Source: Oscillospiraceae bacterium
GTDB lineage: Bacteria > Bacillota > Clostridia > Oscillospirales > Ruminococcaceae
Direction: 5' to 3'
DNA: 20,062 bases
NCBI GenBank assembly: GCA_017848155.1
Contig: JAGAKC010000410.1
Coordinates: forward strand, 1 to 20,062
Both the position numbers and the translations under genes were made by a program. The notes below the pieces were generated by a model that worked only from the letters and a program-made list of their open reading frames with translations, had not been told where the DNA came from and did not search any database. Numbering within the stretch: position 1 is the stretch's first letter; every line of letters begins with the position of its first letter. This document shows, piece after piece, positions 1-7,654 of this stretch.

Positions 1-680
1 CAAAGCGTATTCCGATCATCGCAGGCACAGGAAGCAATGACACAGGCTACGCTATCGAGCTTTCCAAGGAAGCGCAGAAGGTCGGCGCTGATGCACTGCT
101 TCAGGTGACTCCTTACTATAACAAGGCTTCCCAGAGAGGTCTTGCAAAGCACTTCCTGTCCATTGCAGACAGCGTGGATATCCCGATCGTGCTGTATAAC
201 GTTCCCTCCCGTACAGGTATGGGCATCTCCATTGACTGCTACAAGGAGTGCGCACAGCACAAGAACATCGTTGCAACAAAGGAAGCAAGCGGCAATATGA
301 GCCTTCTGATGCAGGTGGCTGCTTACACCGACCTTGACATATATTCGGGTAATGATGACGAGGTGCTCCCTGCACTTGCCATCGGCGGCAAGGGAGTTAT
401 CTCTGTTACCTCCAACTGCATGCCTAAGGAGAAGCACGACGAGGTAATGCTGTTCCTTGACGGCAAGCGTGATGAGGCTCTTGATATCCAGAAGAGGATC
501 CTTGCTTTTGAGAAGGCGCTGTTTATGGATGTTAATCCCATCCCTGCAAAGGAAGCGCTTAACATCATGGGCTTCAAGGCAGGTGAGTGCAGACTTCCGC
601 TCTGCTCCATGACCGAAGCACATAAGGCTGTGCTCAGGGCAGAGATGGATGCTCTCGGACTTGTGGGTAAAATAAAGTAA
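1..680 (+). CDS. dapA: 4-hydroxy-tetrahydrodipicolinate synthase, 3' part (5' end outside window)
   Basis: The reading frame is open from base 3 and ends with TAA at 678-680, so about 225 C-terminal residues are present. The enzyme condenses pyruvate with aspartate semialdehyde, the first committed step of lysine and diaminopimelate synthesis in the cytoplasm. The family landmarks are visible in order: an IAGTGSNDT segment, the LQVTPYYNK segment carrying the active-site tyrosine, the VPSRTGM segment with the carboxylate-binding arginine, and VATKEASGN, whose lysine forms the Schiff base with pyruvate. GKGVISVTSN near the middle is also typical. The TIM-barrel C-terminus is complete and the length to the stop is normal. 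The gene leads directly into dapB, which catalyses the next step, so the two are almost certainly cotranscribed. The promoter and start are not in the window. Confidence 0.96.
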   Translation, partial: KRIPIIAGTGSNDTGYAIELSKEAQKVGADALLQVTPYYNKASQRGLAKHFLSIADSVDIPIVLYNVPSRTGMGISIDCYKECAQHKNIVATKEASGNMSLLMQVAAYTDLDIYSGNDDEVLPALAIGGKGVISVTSNCMPKEKHDEVMLFLDGKRDEALDIQKRILAFEKALFMDVNPIPAKEALNIMGFKAGECRLPLCSMTEAHKAVLRAEMDALGLVGKIK

Positions 681-699
681 CGAGCTGAAAGCATATAAC

Positions 700-724
700 G
701 GGCGCCCTCATACAGGGGGCGCCC
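700..724 (+). other. GC-rich hairpin between dapA and dapB
   Basis: Two perfect 8-base arms, GGGCGCCC at 700-707 and 717-724, face each other across a 9-base loop. Only a short, mixed TGTTTA follows, not a proper T-tract. A partial terminator or an mRNA-processing/stability hairpin that sets the dapA:dapB ratio fits better than a full stop signal. The dapB ribosome binding site (GAAAGGA) begins about 10 bases downstream. Confidence 0.5.
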
Positions 725-747
725 TGTTTAAAAGAAAGGACAAAACA

Positions 748-1506
748 ATGACCAGGATAGCCATTACAGGCGCATGCGGAAAGATGGGACGCGTTATCGC
801 AGGCATAATCAGCGGACGCAGTGACTGCTGTGTTGCGGCAGGAATCGATCTCTGCGGCGAGAAATACAGTGATTTCCCTGTTTACAAGAAGGTCTTTGAC
901 CTGCCCGAAAAGCCCGATGTCATCATCGACTTTTCGCACCCCTCCGCACTGCCTGACCTTTTATCATACGGCAAGATGAACAATGTTCCGCTGGTGCTTG
1001 CAACTACAGGCTACACTGACGAGGAGCGTGCTGACATAACCGCAGCTTCGTCGCAGATACCTGTGTTCTTCACTTTCAATATGTCGCTTGGCATCAATCT
1101 TCTTGTGGAGCTTGCAAGAAAGGCGACACAGATACTCGGCGGACAGTTTGATATCGAGATAGTTGAAAAGCATCACAATCTCAAAAAGGACGCTCCCTCG
1201 GGCACAGCCATCATGATAGGCGAAGCGATAAACGAGGAGCTTTCAAACTCAAAGCATTTTGTGTATGACCGTCACAGCGTGCGCAGAGAGCGTGGCAAGG
1301 ACGAGATAGGTATGCACGCAATACGAGGCGGCACTATCGTCGGCGACCACGATATAATCTTTGCAGGACATGACGAGGTCATCACACTCTCACATTCCGC
1401 ACAGTCCAAGGAGGTATTTGCTGTCGGCTCGGTAAATGCGGCGGTATTCCTTGCAGGAAAGCCTGCGGGAATGTATGCGATGGCTGACCTTATCAAGGCA
1501 GAATAA
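748..1506 (+). CDS. dapB: 4-hydroxy-tetrahydrodipicolinate reductase
   Basis: This 252-residue protein reduces the DapA product with NAD(P)H to tetrahydrodipicolinate, the second dedicated step toward diaminopimelate and lysine. The N-terminal Rossmann nucleotide-binding loop reads GACGKMG at residues 8-14. The family signature HHNLKKDAPSGTA starts at residue 142 and supplies the paired histidines and the lysine that act in catalysis and substrate binding. A later RGG..GDHDIIFAG block is also characteristic of the C-terminal domain. The protein is slightly shorter than the E. coli enzyme (about 273 residues), as many Firmicute versions are. The ATG follows a GAAAGGA Shine-Dalgarno site at a good distance. 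It lies 67 bases after dapA and 38 bases before the ACT-domain gene, consistent with one operon. Confidence 0.97.
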   Translation: MTRIAITGACGKMGRVIAGIISGRSDCCVAAGIDLCGEKYSDFPVYKKVFDLPEKPDVIIDFSHPSALPDLLSYGKMNNVPLVLATTGYTDEERADITAASSQIPVFFTFNMSLGINLLVELARKATQILGGQFDIEIVEKHHNLKKDAPSGTAIMIGEAINEELSNSKHFVYDRHSVRRERGKDEIGMHAIRGGTIVGDHDIIFAGHDEVITLSHSAQSKEVFAVGSVNAAVFLAGKPAGMYAMADLIKAE

Positions 1507-1544
1507 AACGACCTGACAGCTTGATCATGAAAGGAGATCATAAT

Positions 1545-1991
1545 ATGAGCATCATAGTAACCGAAAATGTATCAGCCGTGACCTTCAACAATGTTCCCCT
1601 GTATAAGACCATCATGGAGGAAACTCTTGCCGCAGTTGCAGCGGCAGATATCAACATCGATATGATATCCATGACTGCGCCTATGTCAGAGCGTTTCGGC
1701 TTTGGCTTTACGCTGAGCGATGACGACATGAGCAAGCTGCTTGTGGTAGCAAAGGGTCTTAAGGAGAAGCACGGGATCACTCCAATGATAAACTCGGGAA
1801 ACCGCAAGATAGTTATAAAGACCAGCGAGATGGAAACACAGGCAGGCTTTGCCGCAAAGGTGTTTGCAATGCTGAATAAGATAAATGCTATGATATTGCT
1901 GATAACGACAGGCATTGACGAGATATCCGTGCTTATCCGTGAGAGCGACGCAGACGCTGCCGTTGAGGGATTAAAGGAGATACTGAAATAA
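1545..1991 (+). CDS. Free-standing ACT-domain protein, aspartokinase regulatory-domain type
   Basis: The 148-residue product resembles the tandem ACT region at the C-terminus of aspartokinases, with no kinase domain attached. The first unit (about residues 1-70) has the INIDMISMTAP segment seen around the effector site of aspartokinases, then an SERFGFGFTLSDDDM strand. The second (about 75-148) ends in a typical INAMILLITTGIDEISVLI strand-turn-strand. ACT domains of this type bind amino acids such as lysine or threonine. Placement just after dapA-dapB suggests a lysine-pathway sensor, perhaps a regulatory partner for an aspartokinase made elsewhere; that role is inferred. The start is the ATG behind AAGGAG at 1531-1536, rather than an in-frame TTG at 1521 that would put this Shine-Dalgarno site inside the coding region. 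Confidence 0.85.
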   Translation: MSIIVTENVSAVTFNNVPLYKTIMEETLAAVAAADINIDMISMTAPMSERFGFGFTLSDDDMSKLLVVAKGLKEKHGITPMINSGNRKIVIKTSEMETQAGFAAKVFAMLNKINAMILLITTGIDEISVLIRESDADAAVEGLKEILK

Positions 1992-1993
1992 AT

Positions 1994-2914
1994 ATGTTCA
2001 AAGGCATTATATCCACCGCAGAGGCTGCGGTATCACAGACAGATGAAAAGACGCTCAATGACGCTGTGCAGGACCTGGTAGAAAAACCGGGAGAGACCAT
2101 GGACAAGCTGGGCGACTTCTTTCAGAATATACTTGATGGCATCATCGGAGCTATCCCGACGATACTTTTTGCGATAATCATTCTTATTGTCGGACTTATT
2201 GTATGCAAGTTTGCAATGTGGCTGCTTGGAAAGGGTCTTGAGAGATCAAAGGTAGACCTCACCGTTACAAAGTTCGTAAAGCAGGTCGCAAAGATAATCC
2301 TTTATGTACTGCTGCTTATCATCGTGCTTTCGATGCTAGGCATACCTACCACATCTGTCATCACAGTTGTCGGCACGGCAGGCGTTGCGATAGGTCTTGC
2401 GCTCCAGGACAGCCTTTCAAACGTTGCAGGCGGCTTTATACTTATGATAACAAAGCCGTTCAAGATAGGTGATTATATCATCGTAAACGGTGTTGAGGGT
2501 ACGGTCGAGCAGATCGCTATCCTGCATACACGTCTTACGTCGTGCACGAATCAGGCTATATTCATCCCTAACAGCCAGGCTGTGAATGCTACGGTTACAA
2601 ACAACTCCGCAAACGGTACACGCCGTGTTGATATGACGTTCTCGATCGCTTATGAGGACGATTATGAAAAGGCAAAGCAGCTTATCCTTGATGTTCTTGC
2701 AGACAACAGCAAGGTGCTGAAGGACCCTGCTCCTACTGTAAGGATGGTGGAGCACGGTGCAAGTGCGATAGTTATTGCGACCCGCCCGTGGTGCAGCACT
2801 GCTGACTACTGGGATGTTTATTTTGAAACGATAGAGGGTGTACGTGCTGCGTTTGTCGCAAACGGCATCACTATCCCGTTCGATCAGATCGACGTACATG
2901 TTGTGAAGGACTGA
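1994..2914 (+). CDS. mscS: Small-conductance mechanosensitive channel, MscS family
   Basis: The 306-residue membrane protein opens under membrane tension to release solutes during hypo-osmotic shock. Three hydrophobic segments are visible at about residues 53-78, 98-116 and 120-150. The third is the pore-lining helix, with the glycine/alanine-rich GTAGVAIGLALQDSLSNV run and then the highly conserved GGFILMITKPFKIGDYI. The cytoplasmic beta domain (GVEGTVEQIAILHTRL, IFIPNSQ) and alpha/beta domain follow, making a standard short MscS. An acidic, amphipathic stretch of about 45 residues precedes the first helix. The ATG lies 2 bases after the stop of the ACT gene, with an AAGGAG inside that gene's end, so translation is likely coupled. 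Its place at the end of a dap operon is unusual, since no direct functional link is known. Confidence 0.93.
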   Translation: MFKGIISTAEAAVSQTDEKTLNDAVQDLVEKPGETMDKLGDFFQNILDGIIGAIPTILFAIIILIVGLIVCKFAMWLLGKGLERSKVDLTVTKFVKQVAKIILYVLLLIIVLSMLGIPTTSVITVVGTAGVAIGLALQDSLSNVAGGFILMITKPFKIGDYIIVNGVEGTVEQIAILHTRLTSCTNQAIFIPNSQAVNATVTNNSANGTRRVDMTFSIAYEDDYEKAKQLILDVLADNSKVLKDPAPTVRMVEHGASAIVIATRPWCSTADYWDVYFETIEGVRAAFVANGITIPFDQIDVHVVKD

Positions 2915-2927
2915 TCACTGAAATACC

Positions 2928-2965
2928 AATGCCCGATCGAGTGCTGTGCTCGGTCGGGCATTTTT
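2928..2965 (+). terminator. Intrinsic terminator of the dap-mscS operon
   Basis: Fourteen-base arms (2928-2941 and 2949-2962) pair with a single G-U wobble around a 7-base loop and run into five T's at 2961-2965. It starts 13 bases past the mscS stop. The opposing ApbE gene ends 5 bases further on, but the - strand side has no T-run, so it looks one-directional. Confidence 0.9.
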
Positions 2966-2970
2966 GTGTA

Positions 2971-3996
2971 TCAACTTCGTATTATCTGTACCTTGCTATT
3001 GGTGCCGTCAGACAGGGTGAAGCTGTGCTCCAGTCCCTCTGTTATCAGTATATCTCCATCGATCTCAATAAGTATCATCTGGAAATCATTGTGACTTCGC
3101 CAGTAGCGCTCTGCATCCTCGCTGCCCATCACGAAAAGGGCAGTGGACAGCGCATCGCAAAGTCGACCCTCTTTTCCCACCACAGTGACGGAGCAAAGAC
3201 CGTTGGCGGCAGGTCTGCCTGTTTTCGGGTCGAGGATATGGCAGTATCGGGTCCCGTCATCTTCAAAGTATCGTTCATAATCGCCCGAGGTCACTGCTGC
3301 ACCGTCGTATAGCTCCAGTACGCCGATATTTCCGTCTGCACGAGGGTCCTTTATACCCAGCCGCCACGGTGTGCCGTCAGGCTTTCCGCCTATTACATGG
3401 ATATTTCCTCCGAGGTCAAGGATGGCAGAGGTCACACCTGCTTCAGAAAGCATTTCGTATAGTATGTCGCCTGTATATCCCTTTGCAACGGCTCCGAGGT
3501 CTATTTCTGTGCCCTGCGGCAGAGCAAGCGTGCTGCCTGAAATATGGATATCTCCCCGCATATCCAGCAGCTCATTGAGCCTGTTTAATTCAGGCACATT
3601 GTATTCGCTTGTTGTGAAGCCCCATTCTTTCATAAGCGGATATAGTCGTATATCAAGCGCTCCGTCTGTCTGCGTCCCCATAGCAAGGGAAAAGCTGATA
3701 AGCTCTGTTGTTTCAGGGGAAAGCTCAACTTCCTCGCCGTTATTCAGACGACCGACCTCGCTTCCTGTATCTCCTGCCGCCCATAGCGAGGACAGCTCGT
3801 TTATCCGTGCAGAAGCCTGTGCGGTCAGCCTGTCCGCATCGTCACCGTACACTGTAAGGCTCATGACCGTATCCATAGCATATATCGTCAGCTCGGACTT
3901 TTCTGCTTCCCTGCTGCATGCAGTGAAAAGTACAGACAGAGTTACTGTCGCCATTGCTGTCAGCCTTTTTATACCTATAAGCTCACCCCTCTTCAC
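2971..3996 (-). CDS. apbE: ApbE-family FAD:protein FMN transferase, lipoprotein
   Basis: This protein transfers FMN from FAD onto a threonine of target flavoproteins on the outer face of the membrane. Family motifs are present: GTEIDLGAVAKGYTGD in the middle, LDLGGNIHVIGGKPDG, CHILDPKTGRPA and the late DALSTALFVMG, which carries the conserved Ser/Thr and metal/FAD-site residues. With a GTG start at 3996 the N-terminus is a clean lipoprotein signal: MKRGELIGIKRL, a hydrophobic stretch, then LFTAC with Cys27 as the lipid-attachment site. The frame extends to an ATG at 4047, but that lies upstream of the predicted promoter (4013-4041). The GTG has no good Shine-Dalgarno site. An ATG at 3954 behind AAAAAGG is an alternative, but it would drop the charged signal-peptide start. 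No flavoprotein target such as Rnf is in view. Confidence 0.9.
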   Translation of the reverse strand: MKRGELIGIKRLTAMATVTLSVLFTACSREAEKSELTIYAMDTVMSLTVYGDDADRLTAQASARINELSSLWAAGDTGSEVGRLNNGEEVELSPETTELISFSLAMGTQTDGALDIRLYPLMKEWGFTTSEYNVPELNRLNELLDMRGDIHISGSTLALPQGTEIDLGAVAKGYTGDILYEMLSEAGVTSAILDLGGNIHVIGGKPDGTPWRLGIKDPRADGNIGVLELYDGAAVTSGDYERYFEDDGTRYCHILDPKTGRPAANGLCSVTVVGKEGRLCDALSTALFVMGSEDAERYWRSHNDFQMILIEIDGDILITEGLEHSFTLSDGTNSKVQIIRS

Positions 3997-4012
3997 AGAA
4001 ACATCAACATAT

Positions 4013-4041
4013 ATTATACTACCACTTGTCATGAAAAACAA
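4013..4041 (-). promoter_or_regulatory. Predicted sigma-A promoter of apbE
   Basis: On the - strand a TTGTTT (-35, plus-strand 4036-4041) and a perfect TATAAT (-10, plus-strand 4013-4018) are separated by 17 bases. Transcription would begin around 4006, only about ten bases before the GTG start. This favours a near-leaderless message and rules against the longer open frame. Confidence 0.65.
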
Positions 4042-4278
4042 GTACAAATAATATACGAATAGTAATATATCGAGGTGATATTACATAATGTGAGCTTTTA
4101 CGGAGCGATCGTCTGACGATTTGGTATACATAATGTAATATTTTGCTGAAATATGACAAAATCGCAGAAAAACAGGCACGACACGGCAATATATTGTTTT
4201 CTTCGTCATATAGCCTTAAAAGGGCAGTTTTGCGCTACAAATAGTAATTCTTGCTGACGACTATACGAATAGTATATA

Positions 4279-5610
4279 TTATATTTCAAGGAAAGAACCG
4301 ATCAATACGGCTGTTATAAAAAGTGGAGCTATCCACTTGATTATAAATTCAAAGCTGCGGCGTCTTTTGAATACACCATCAGATGCTATCTCATCAGAGA
4401 GCACTTCTGGTCCGACCACCCATCCGACGAAAAGACATGAGATAAGTGCCAATATAGGTGTGATAACAGAGTTTCCGACGAAGTCAGCAAAGTCAAGGAT
4501 ATACATACCAAAAGGACGGAGATCGTTCCATATACTGTATCCCAGCGCTGACGGAAGTCCGAGGACAAAGAATACGCCTGTCATAACTGCCACTGCCTGC
4601 CAGCGTTTAAGATGCAGATGCTGTATCAGGTTTGCAATGTCCACCTCCATCATGGATATTGCGGATGACAGTGCGGCGAAAAATACCAGAATAAAAAACA
4701 GCGCTCCTATTACATCACTGTATGGCATCTGCGAAAAAACGGATGGAAGTGTCTGAAACATAAGACCTGTGCCTGCGGTCAGTGCTGTTTCCTCACCGCC
4801 TGATACCGCAAAAACTGCCGACAGGACGATAAGACCACTGAGAAAGGCTATACCGATATCGAAAAGCTCTATCTGCTTCACAGAGTGCTCTATACTGTCC
4901 TTTTTGCCGAGATATGCACCGAAGGTGATCATAATACCGCTTGAAAGCGACAGTGAATAGAACATCTGTCCTGTTGCCGCAAGCACCGTTTTGAAGGAGA
5001 ACCTGGAGAAATCAGGTGTGAGGTAATACGCAACACCTGACCATGCACCGTCCAGTGTAAGGGTATATACTGCTGTAATGACGGCAAGGGCGATAAGCGC
5101 AGGCATCAGAAAGCGGTTTGCGTTTTCAATGCCGTTTTTGACTCCGCAAAGTAATATAGCGCCTGCCATCAGAAGAAACAGTATCTGAAACATTACAGGC
5201 TGTGCGGCCTGTGAGGTGTACTGTGTGAAGAAATCCGTATCTGCGGCGGTGTTGCCGTTTCCTGTACAGTATATAAGTGCATATTTCATTACCCAGCCGC
5301 CTATGACGCAGTAGTAGGGCAGGGTAATAAGTGTGATACCTGCCGTAAGCCATCCTATAAAACCACCACGATGATTCAGTTCTTTATAGGCATCCACCGA
5401 GGCAGAGGCGGTCTTTCGCCCTATTGCTATCTCCATTGACATTATGGGAAATCCGAATAGTAAGGTAATTATTATATATACAAGCAGGAAGATGCCACCG
5501 CCGTATTCCGCTGCAAGGTATGGGAATCGCCATATGTTTCCGAGTCCGACAGCAGAGCCGGCTGCCGACAGTACGAATCCGAGGCGGTTTGAAAATGTTG
5601 GTTTATTCAT
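4279..5610 (-). CDS. Neurotransmitter:sodium symporter (NSS/SNF) family transporter
   Basis: The 443-residue polytopic membrane protein has the NSS hallmark at its start: SNRLGFVLSAAGSAVGLGNIWRFPY, residues 7-31, the unwound first helix that binds Na+ and substrate in LeuT/MhsT-type carriers, followed by EYGGGIFLLVY. About eleven hydrophobic helices follow, including a YSLSLSSGIMITFGAYL segment typical of helix 6. Bacterial members import amino acids such as tryptophan, tyrosine or alanine with Na+; the substrate cannot be read from the sequence. The start is the ATG with GGAG 10 bases upstream, not the ATG at 5679, which falls inside a terminator. The leader folds CCGAAA against TTTCGG and this small hairpin abuts the ribosome binding site. 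The gene stands alone between two terminators or gaps. Confidence 0.93.
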   Translation of the reverse strand: MNKPTFSNRLGFVLSAAGSAVGLGNIWRFPYLAAEYGGGIFLLVYIIITLLFGFPIMSMEIAIGRKTASASVDAYKELNHRGGFIGWLTAGITLITLPYYCVIGGWVMKYALIYCTGNGNTAADTDFFTQYTSQAAQPVMFQILFLLMAGAILLCGVKNGIENANRFLMPALIALAVITAVYTLTLDGAWSGVAYYLTPDFSRFSFKTVLAATGQMFYSLSLSSGIMITFGAYLGKKDSIEHSVKQIELFDIGIAFLSGLIVLSAVFAVSGGEETALTAGTGLMFQTLPSVFSQMPYSDVIGALFFILVFFAALSSAISMMEVDIANLIQHLHLKRWQAVAVMTGVFFVLGLPSALGYSIWNDLRPFGMYILDFADFVGNSVITPILALISCLFVGWVVGPEVLSDEIASDGVFKRRRSFEFIIKWIAPLFITAVLIGSFLEI

Positions 5611-5677
5611 AGCGGTGCATCTCCGAAAAAGAATTTCGGTTAGTTTATGCAGATGATACTTTTTTATTCCGAACAGC

Positions 5678-5706
5678 AAAAAAGCGGTCGTGCAGACCGC
5701 TTTTTG
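5678..5706 (-). terminator. Intrinsic terminator after the GGDEF gene
   Basis: Arms AAAAAAGCGGTC and GACCGCTTTTTG pair across a 5-base loop, with A/T runs on both sides, so it can work in both directions. It begins one base past the GGDEF stop codon and isolates that gene from the downstream symporter gene on the - strand. Confidence 0.9.
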
Positions 5707-6783
5707 TTATTCTGTGATGATCACATTCTTGCCGCTTGTCTTTCCTTTGTAAAGACGTTTGTCAGCAATGGAGATAAGCTCCTCTATGTTCTTGTCAGCG
5801 TGTTTTTCAACAAATCCGAAGGTCATCGTTGCATTGATCATTGTTCCGTTACTTTCGACCGAACAAGCTCTTATATTTTTGTGGATCCTGGTGATCTTTT
5901 CAAGGCATTCAAAGCGTGTGCCACGCAGTATGACAAGTATCTCCTCGCCGCCCCACCGACAGGCAACATCGTTTTCGTCGATCCCGTCCGCAATAAGTGC
6001 GGTCAGCTTTTTTAGCACAGCATCGCCGCCGTCGTGACCGTAAGTATCGTTTACCTTTTTGAAGTTATCGATATCGCCCAGTGCTATACAGAAGTTGTTC
6101 CTGCTGCCTGAAAGCTCTTCAAAAAGGGGCTTCAGGCTATGGCGGTTAAACAATCCTGTAAGAGCATCATGAGTAGCTGTGTATTCAAGCTGCTGATTGG
6201 AGCTGCCGAGATCTTTGATAAGGGCATGTACCTCAAGTACAAATAGCAGTGAGAATCCGATAAGCATTATCGCAGCGGATATCATGTTTATCATCCTGAA
6301 AATACTGATATCCGAATAGTCCAGCGGGCATATCGGAAAATTATCCGAAGAGCTTACCGCCATAACTGTTATACTGCCCGCAAGCAAAGATATGATTATA
6401 AATACAGTGATCGTTCTAAGGAAGACCTTGATATCACAAGAGAAGAACAGTACATACGTAGAAATAGGGAGGATCACCAGAAGGAAGAGGTAAAAATCTG
6501 CCTCCATACCAACGATGATCATACATAGGATGGTATGGACGATTATTTCGGAAAAGAATGCGATCATCCATCCATATCTCATGTGCCCTGTTCTATGGCT
6601 TACACTGAACAGGCTTCCCAATATATAAAGTATTACACTGAATATATTGACGATTCCCATTTCTTCTACACCGATCATAAAGAACAGGATAAGGAAACAG
6701 GTATGTATTATACCGCCGCACGCGAACATTGCGCGATATTTGAGCGAATTTGAGATGTGTATGTTATCGATACTAAATTTCAT
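5707..6783 (-). CDS. Membrane-bound GGDEF diguanylate cyclase
   Basis: This 358-residue protein probably makes cyclic di-GMP. The N-terminal half holds about five or six hydrophobic helices with little extracellular loop, a membrane sensor module that I cannot assign to a named family. The C-terminal catalytic domain begins near THDALTGLFNRHSL and includes the metal/substrate segment GDIDNFKKVNDTYGHDGGD and the active-site loop RWGGEE at residues 276-281, a functional GGEE variant. The position of the inhibitory RxxD motif reads DEND, so the usual product-feedback I-site is missing. No EAL or HD-GYP domain is attached. The start is the ATG at 6783, behind an AGGAG; an in-frame ATG at 6852 lacks support. 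The leader carries a GCGTAC/GTACGC inverted repeat. Confidence 0.92.
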   Translation of the reverse strand: MKFSIDNIHISNSLKYRAMFACGGIIHTCFLILFFMIGVEEMGIVNIFSVILYILGSLFSVSHRTGHMRYGWMIAFFSEIIVHTILCMIIVGMEADFYLFLLVILPISTYVLFFSCDIKVFLRTITVFIIISLLAGSITVMAVSSSDNFPICPLDYSDISIFRMINMISAAIMLIGFSLLFVLEVHALIKDLGSSNQQLEYTATHDALTGLFNRHSLKPLFEELSGSRNNFCIALGDIDNFKKVNDTYGHDGGDAVLKKLTALIADGIDENDVACRWGGEEILVILRGTRFECLEKITRIHKNIRACSVESNGTMINATMTFGFVEKHADKNIEELISIADKRLYKGKTSGKNVIITE

Positions 6784-6797
6784 ATTACTCCTATAAC

Positions 6798-6816
6798 GCG
6801 TACTTCCCCTGTACGC
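6798..6816 (-). promoter_or_regulatory. Inverted repeat in the leader of the GGDEF gene
   Basis: GCGTAC (6798-6803) and GTACGC (6811-6816) are perfect arms around a 7-base centre, about 15 bases upstream of the start codon. A possible promoter (TTGTAT, 17 bases, TATCAT on the - strand, plus-strand 6832-6860) places this in the 5' leader, where it could be an operator or a small hairpin. Confidence 0.4.
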
Positions 6817-7005
6817 AACTCTGATATAATAATGATAACATAATAATAACAAAAATACAATACTAATGGTTAAAATTCAGACAATGTCACAAAAACACGA
6901 ACTATGTATCATATCTTATGCATAAAAAGAACAGCAGTATTTCATTGGTTATTACATATTTTCCTGATCTTCTATTAAATTACATAAAGAATTTTAAAAA
7001 AGCAC

Positions 7006-7034
7006 TTGACAATGTATTTTTAATGTGATATAAT
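7006..7034 (+). promoter_or_regulatory. Perfect sigma-A promoter of the rubrerythrin gene
   Basis: Consensus TTGACA (7006-7011) and consensus TATAAT (7029-7034) are separated by exactly 17 bases. Transcription should begin near 7041. Such a strong promoter suits an abundant stress protein that is held down by a repressor. Confidence 0.92.
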
Positions 7035-7048
7035 ATAATCACAGAAAT

Positions 7049-7063
7049 CAGTAATGATTACTG
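7049..7063 (+). promoter_or_regulatory. Fur/PerR-type 7-1-7 operator candidate
   Basis: CAGTAATGATTACTG is a perfect 7-1-7 palindrome at about +8 to +22 from the predicted start of transcription. The core TAATNATTA is shared with the known Fur, PerR and Zur boxes of Firmicutes, which have the same 7-1-7 geometry. PerR control of a peroxide-detoxifying rubrerythrin is the natural reading, but the outer bases do not distinguish PerR from Zur or Fur. Confidence 0.65.
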
Positions 7064-7102
7064 TTATTGAGATTGATCAAAATTTTCAGGAGGATAATAA
7101 TT

Positions 7103-7654
7103 ATGGCAAAGTATGTATGTCCCGTATGCGGTTATGTTCACGAAGGTGATTCTGCTCCCGAGAAGTGCCCCCAGTGCGGCGTACCCGGCAGCAAGTTCAA
7201 TGTAATGGCAGAGAGCGACAAGCTCGTATTTGCTGATGAGCACAGGATCGGTGTTGCAGCAGCAGTTACAGACACAGAGATCATTGAGGGTCTGCGTGCT
7301 AATTTTGCAGGCGAGTGCACAGAGGTAGGTATGTATCTTGCAATGGCAAGAGCTGCTCACAGAGAGGGCTATCCTGAGGTAGGTCTTTATTATGAGAAGG
7401 CTGCCTGGGAAGAGGCTGAGCATGCAGCAAAGTTTGCAGAGCTTCTCGGCGAGGTAGTTTCCGCTTCCACAAAGGAGAACCTCACAAAGCGTGTAGCAGC
7501 TGAGCATGGCGCTACAGAGGGCAAGCTCCAGCTTGCTAAGAGAGCAAAGGAGCTGGGTCTGGATGCTATTCACGATACTGTACATGAGATGGCAAAGGAC
7601 GAGGCAAGACACGGCAAGGCTTTTGAGGGTCTGCTGAACAGATACTTCAAGTAA
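7103..7654 (+). CDS. rbr: Reverse rubrerythrin (rubredoxin-like domain first, then diiron ferritin-like domain)
   Basis: This cytosolic diiron protein reduces hydrogen peroxide (and in some members oxygen) in anaerobes, drawing electrons through its rubredoxin centre. Domain order is reversed from classical rubrerythrin: an iron-binding CPVCG/CPQCG pair (Cys6, Cys9, Cys22, Cys25) comes first. A four-helix bundle follows, with [16 protein letters not shown], then a central EEAEH near residue 107 and EARH at residues 167-170, which supply the glutamate and histidine ligands of the diiron site. The 183-residue length is normal. The ATG sits behind AGGAGG; an in-frame TTG at 7067 would cover the ribosome binding site. 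The last 20 codons lie inside a direct repeat, because an integrative element has used the 3' end of the gene as its attachment site, leaving the protein intact. Confidence 0.96.
   Translation: MAKYVCPVCGYVHEGDSAPEKCPQCGVPGSKFNVMAESDKLVFADEHRIGVAAAVTDTEIIEGLRANFAGECTEVGMYLAMARAAHREGYPEVGLYYEKAAWEEAEHAAKFAELLGEVVSASTKENLTKRVAAEHGATEGKLQLAKRAKELGLDAIHDTVHEMAKDEARHGKAFEGLLNRYFK

Noticed and set aside
700..724. Riboswitch between dapA and dapB
   Set aside because: The gap is only 67 bases with one short hairpin, far too small for a lysine riboswitch.
2929..3312. + strand open frame of 127 codons after mscS
   Set aside because: It begins inside the mscS terminator and is antisense to apbE.
3371..4051. 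+ strand open frame of 226 codons
   Set aside because: Antisense shadow of apbE; serine/proline-rich product of the kind produced by reverse reading of a coding frame.
4053..4274. Direct repeat TATACGAATAGTA at 4053-4065 and 4262-4274
   Set aside because: The 13-base match is AT-rich, flanks nothing consistent and has no transposase nearby; chance cannot be excluded.
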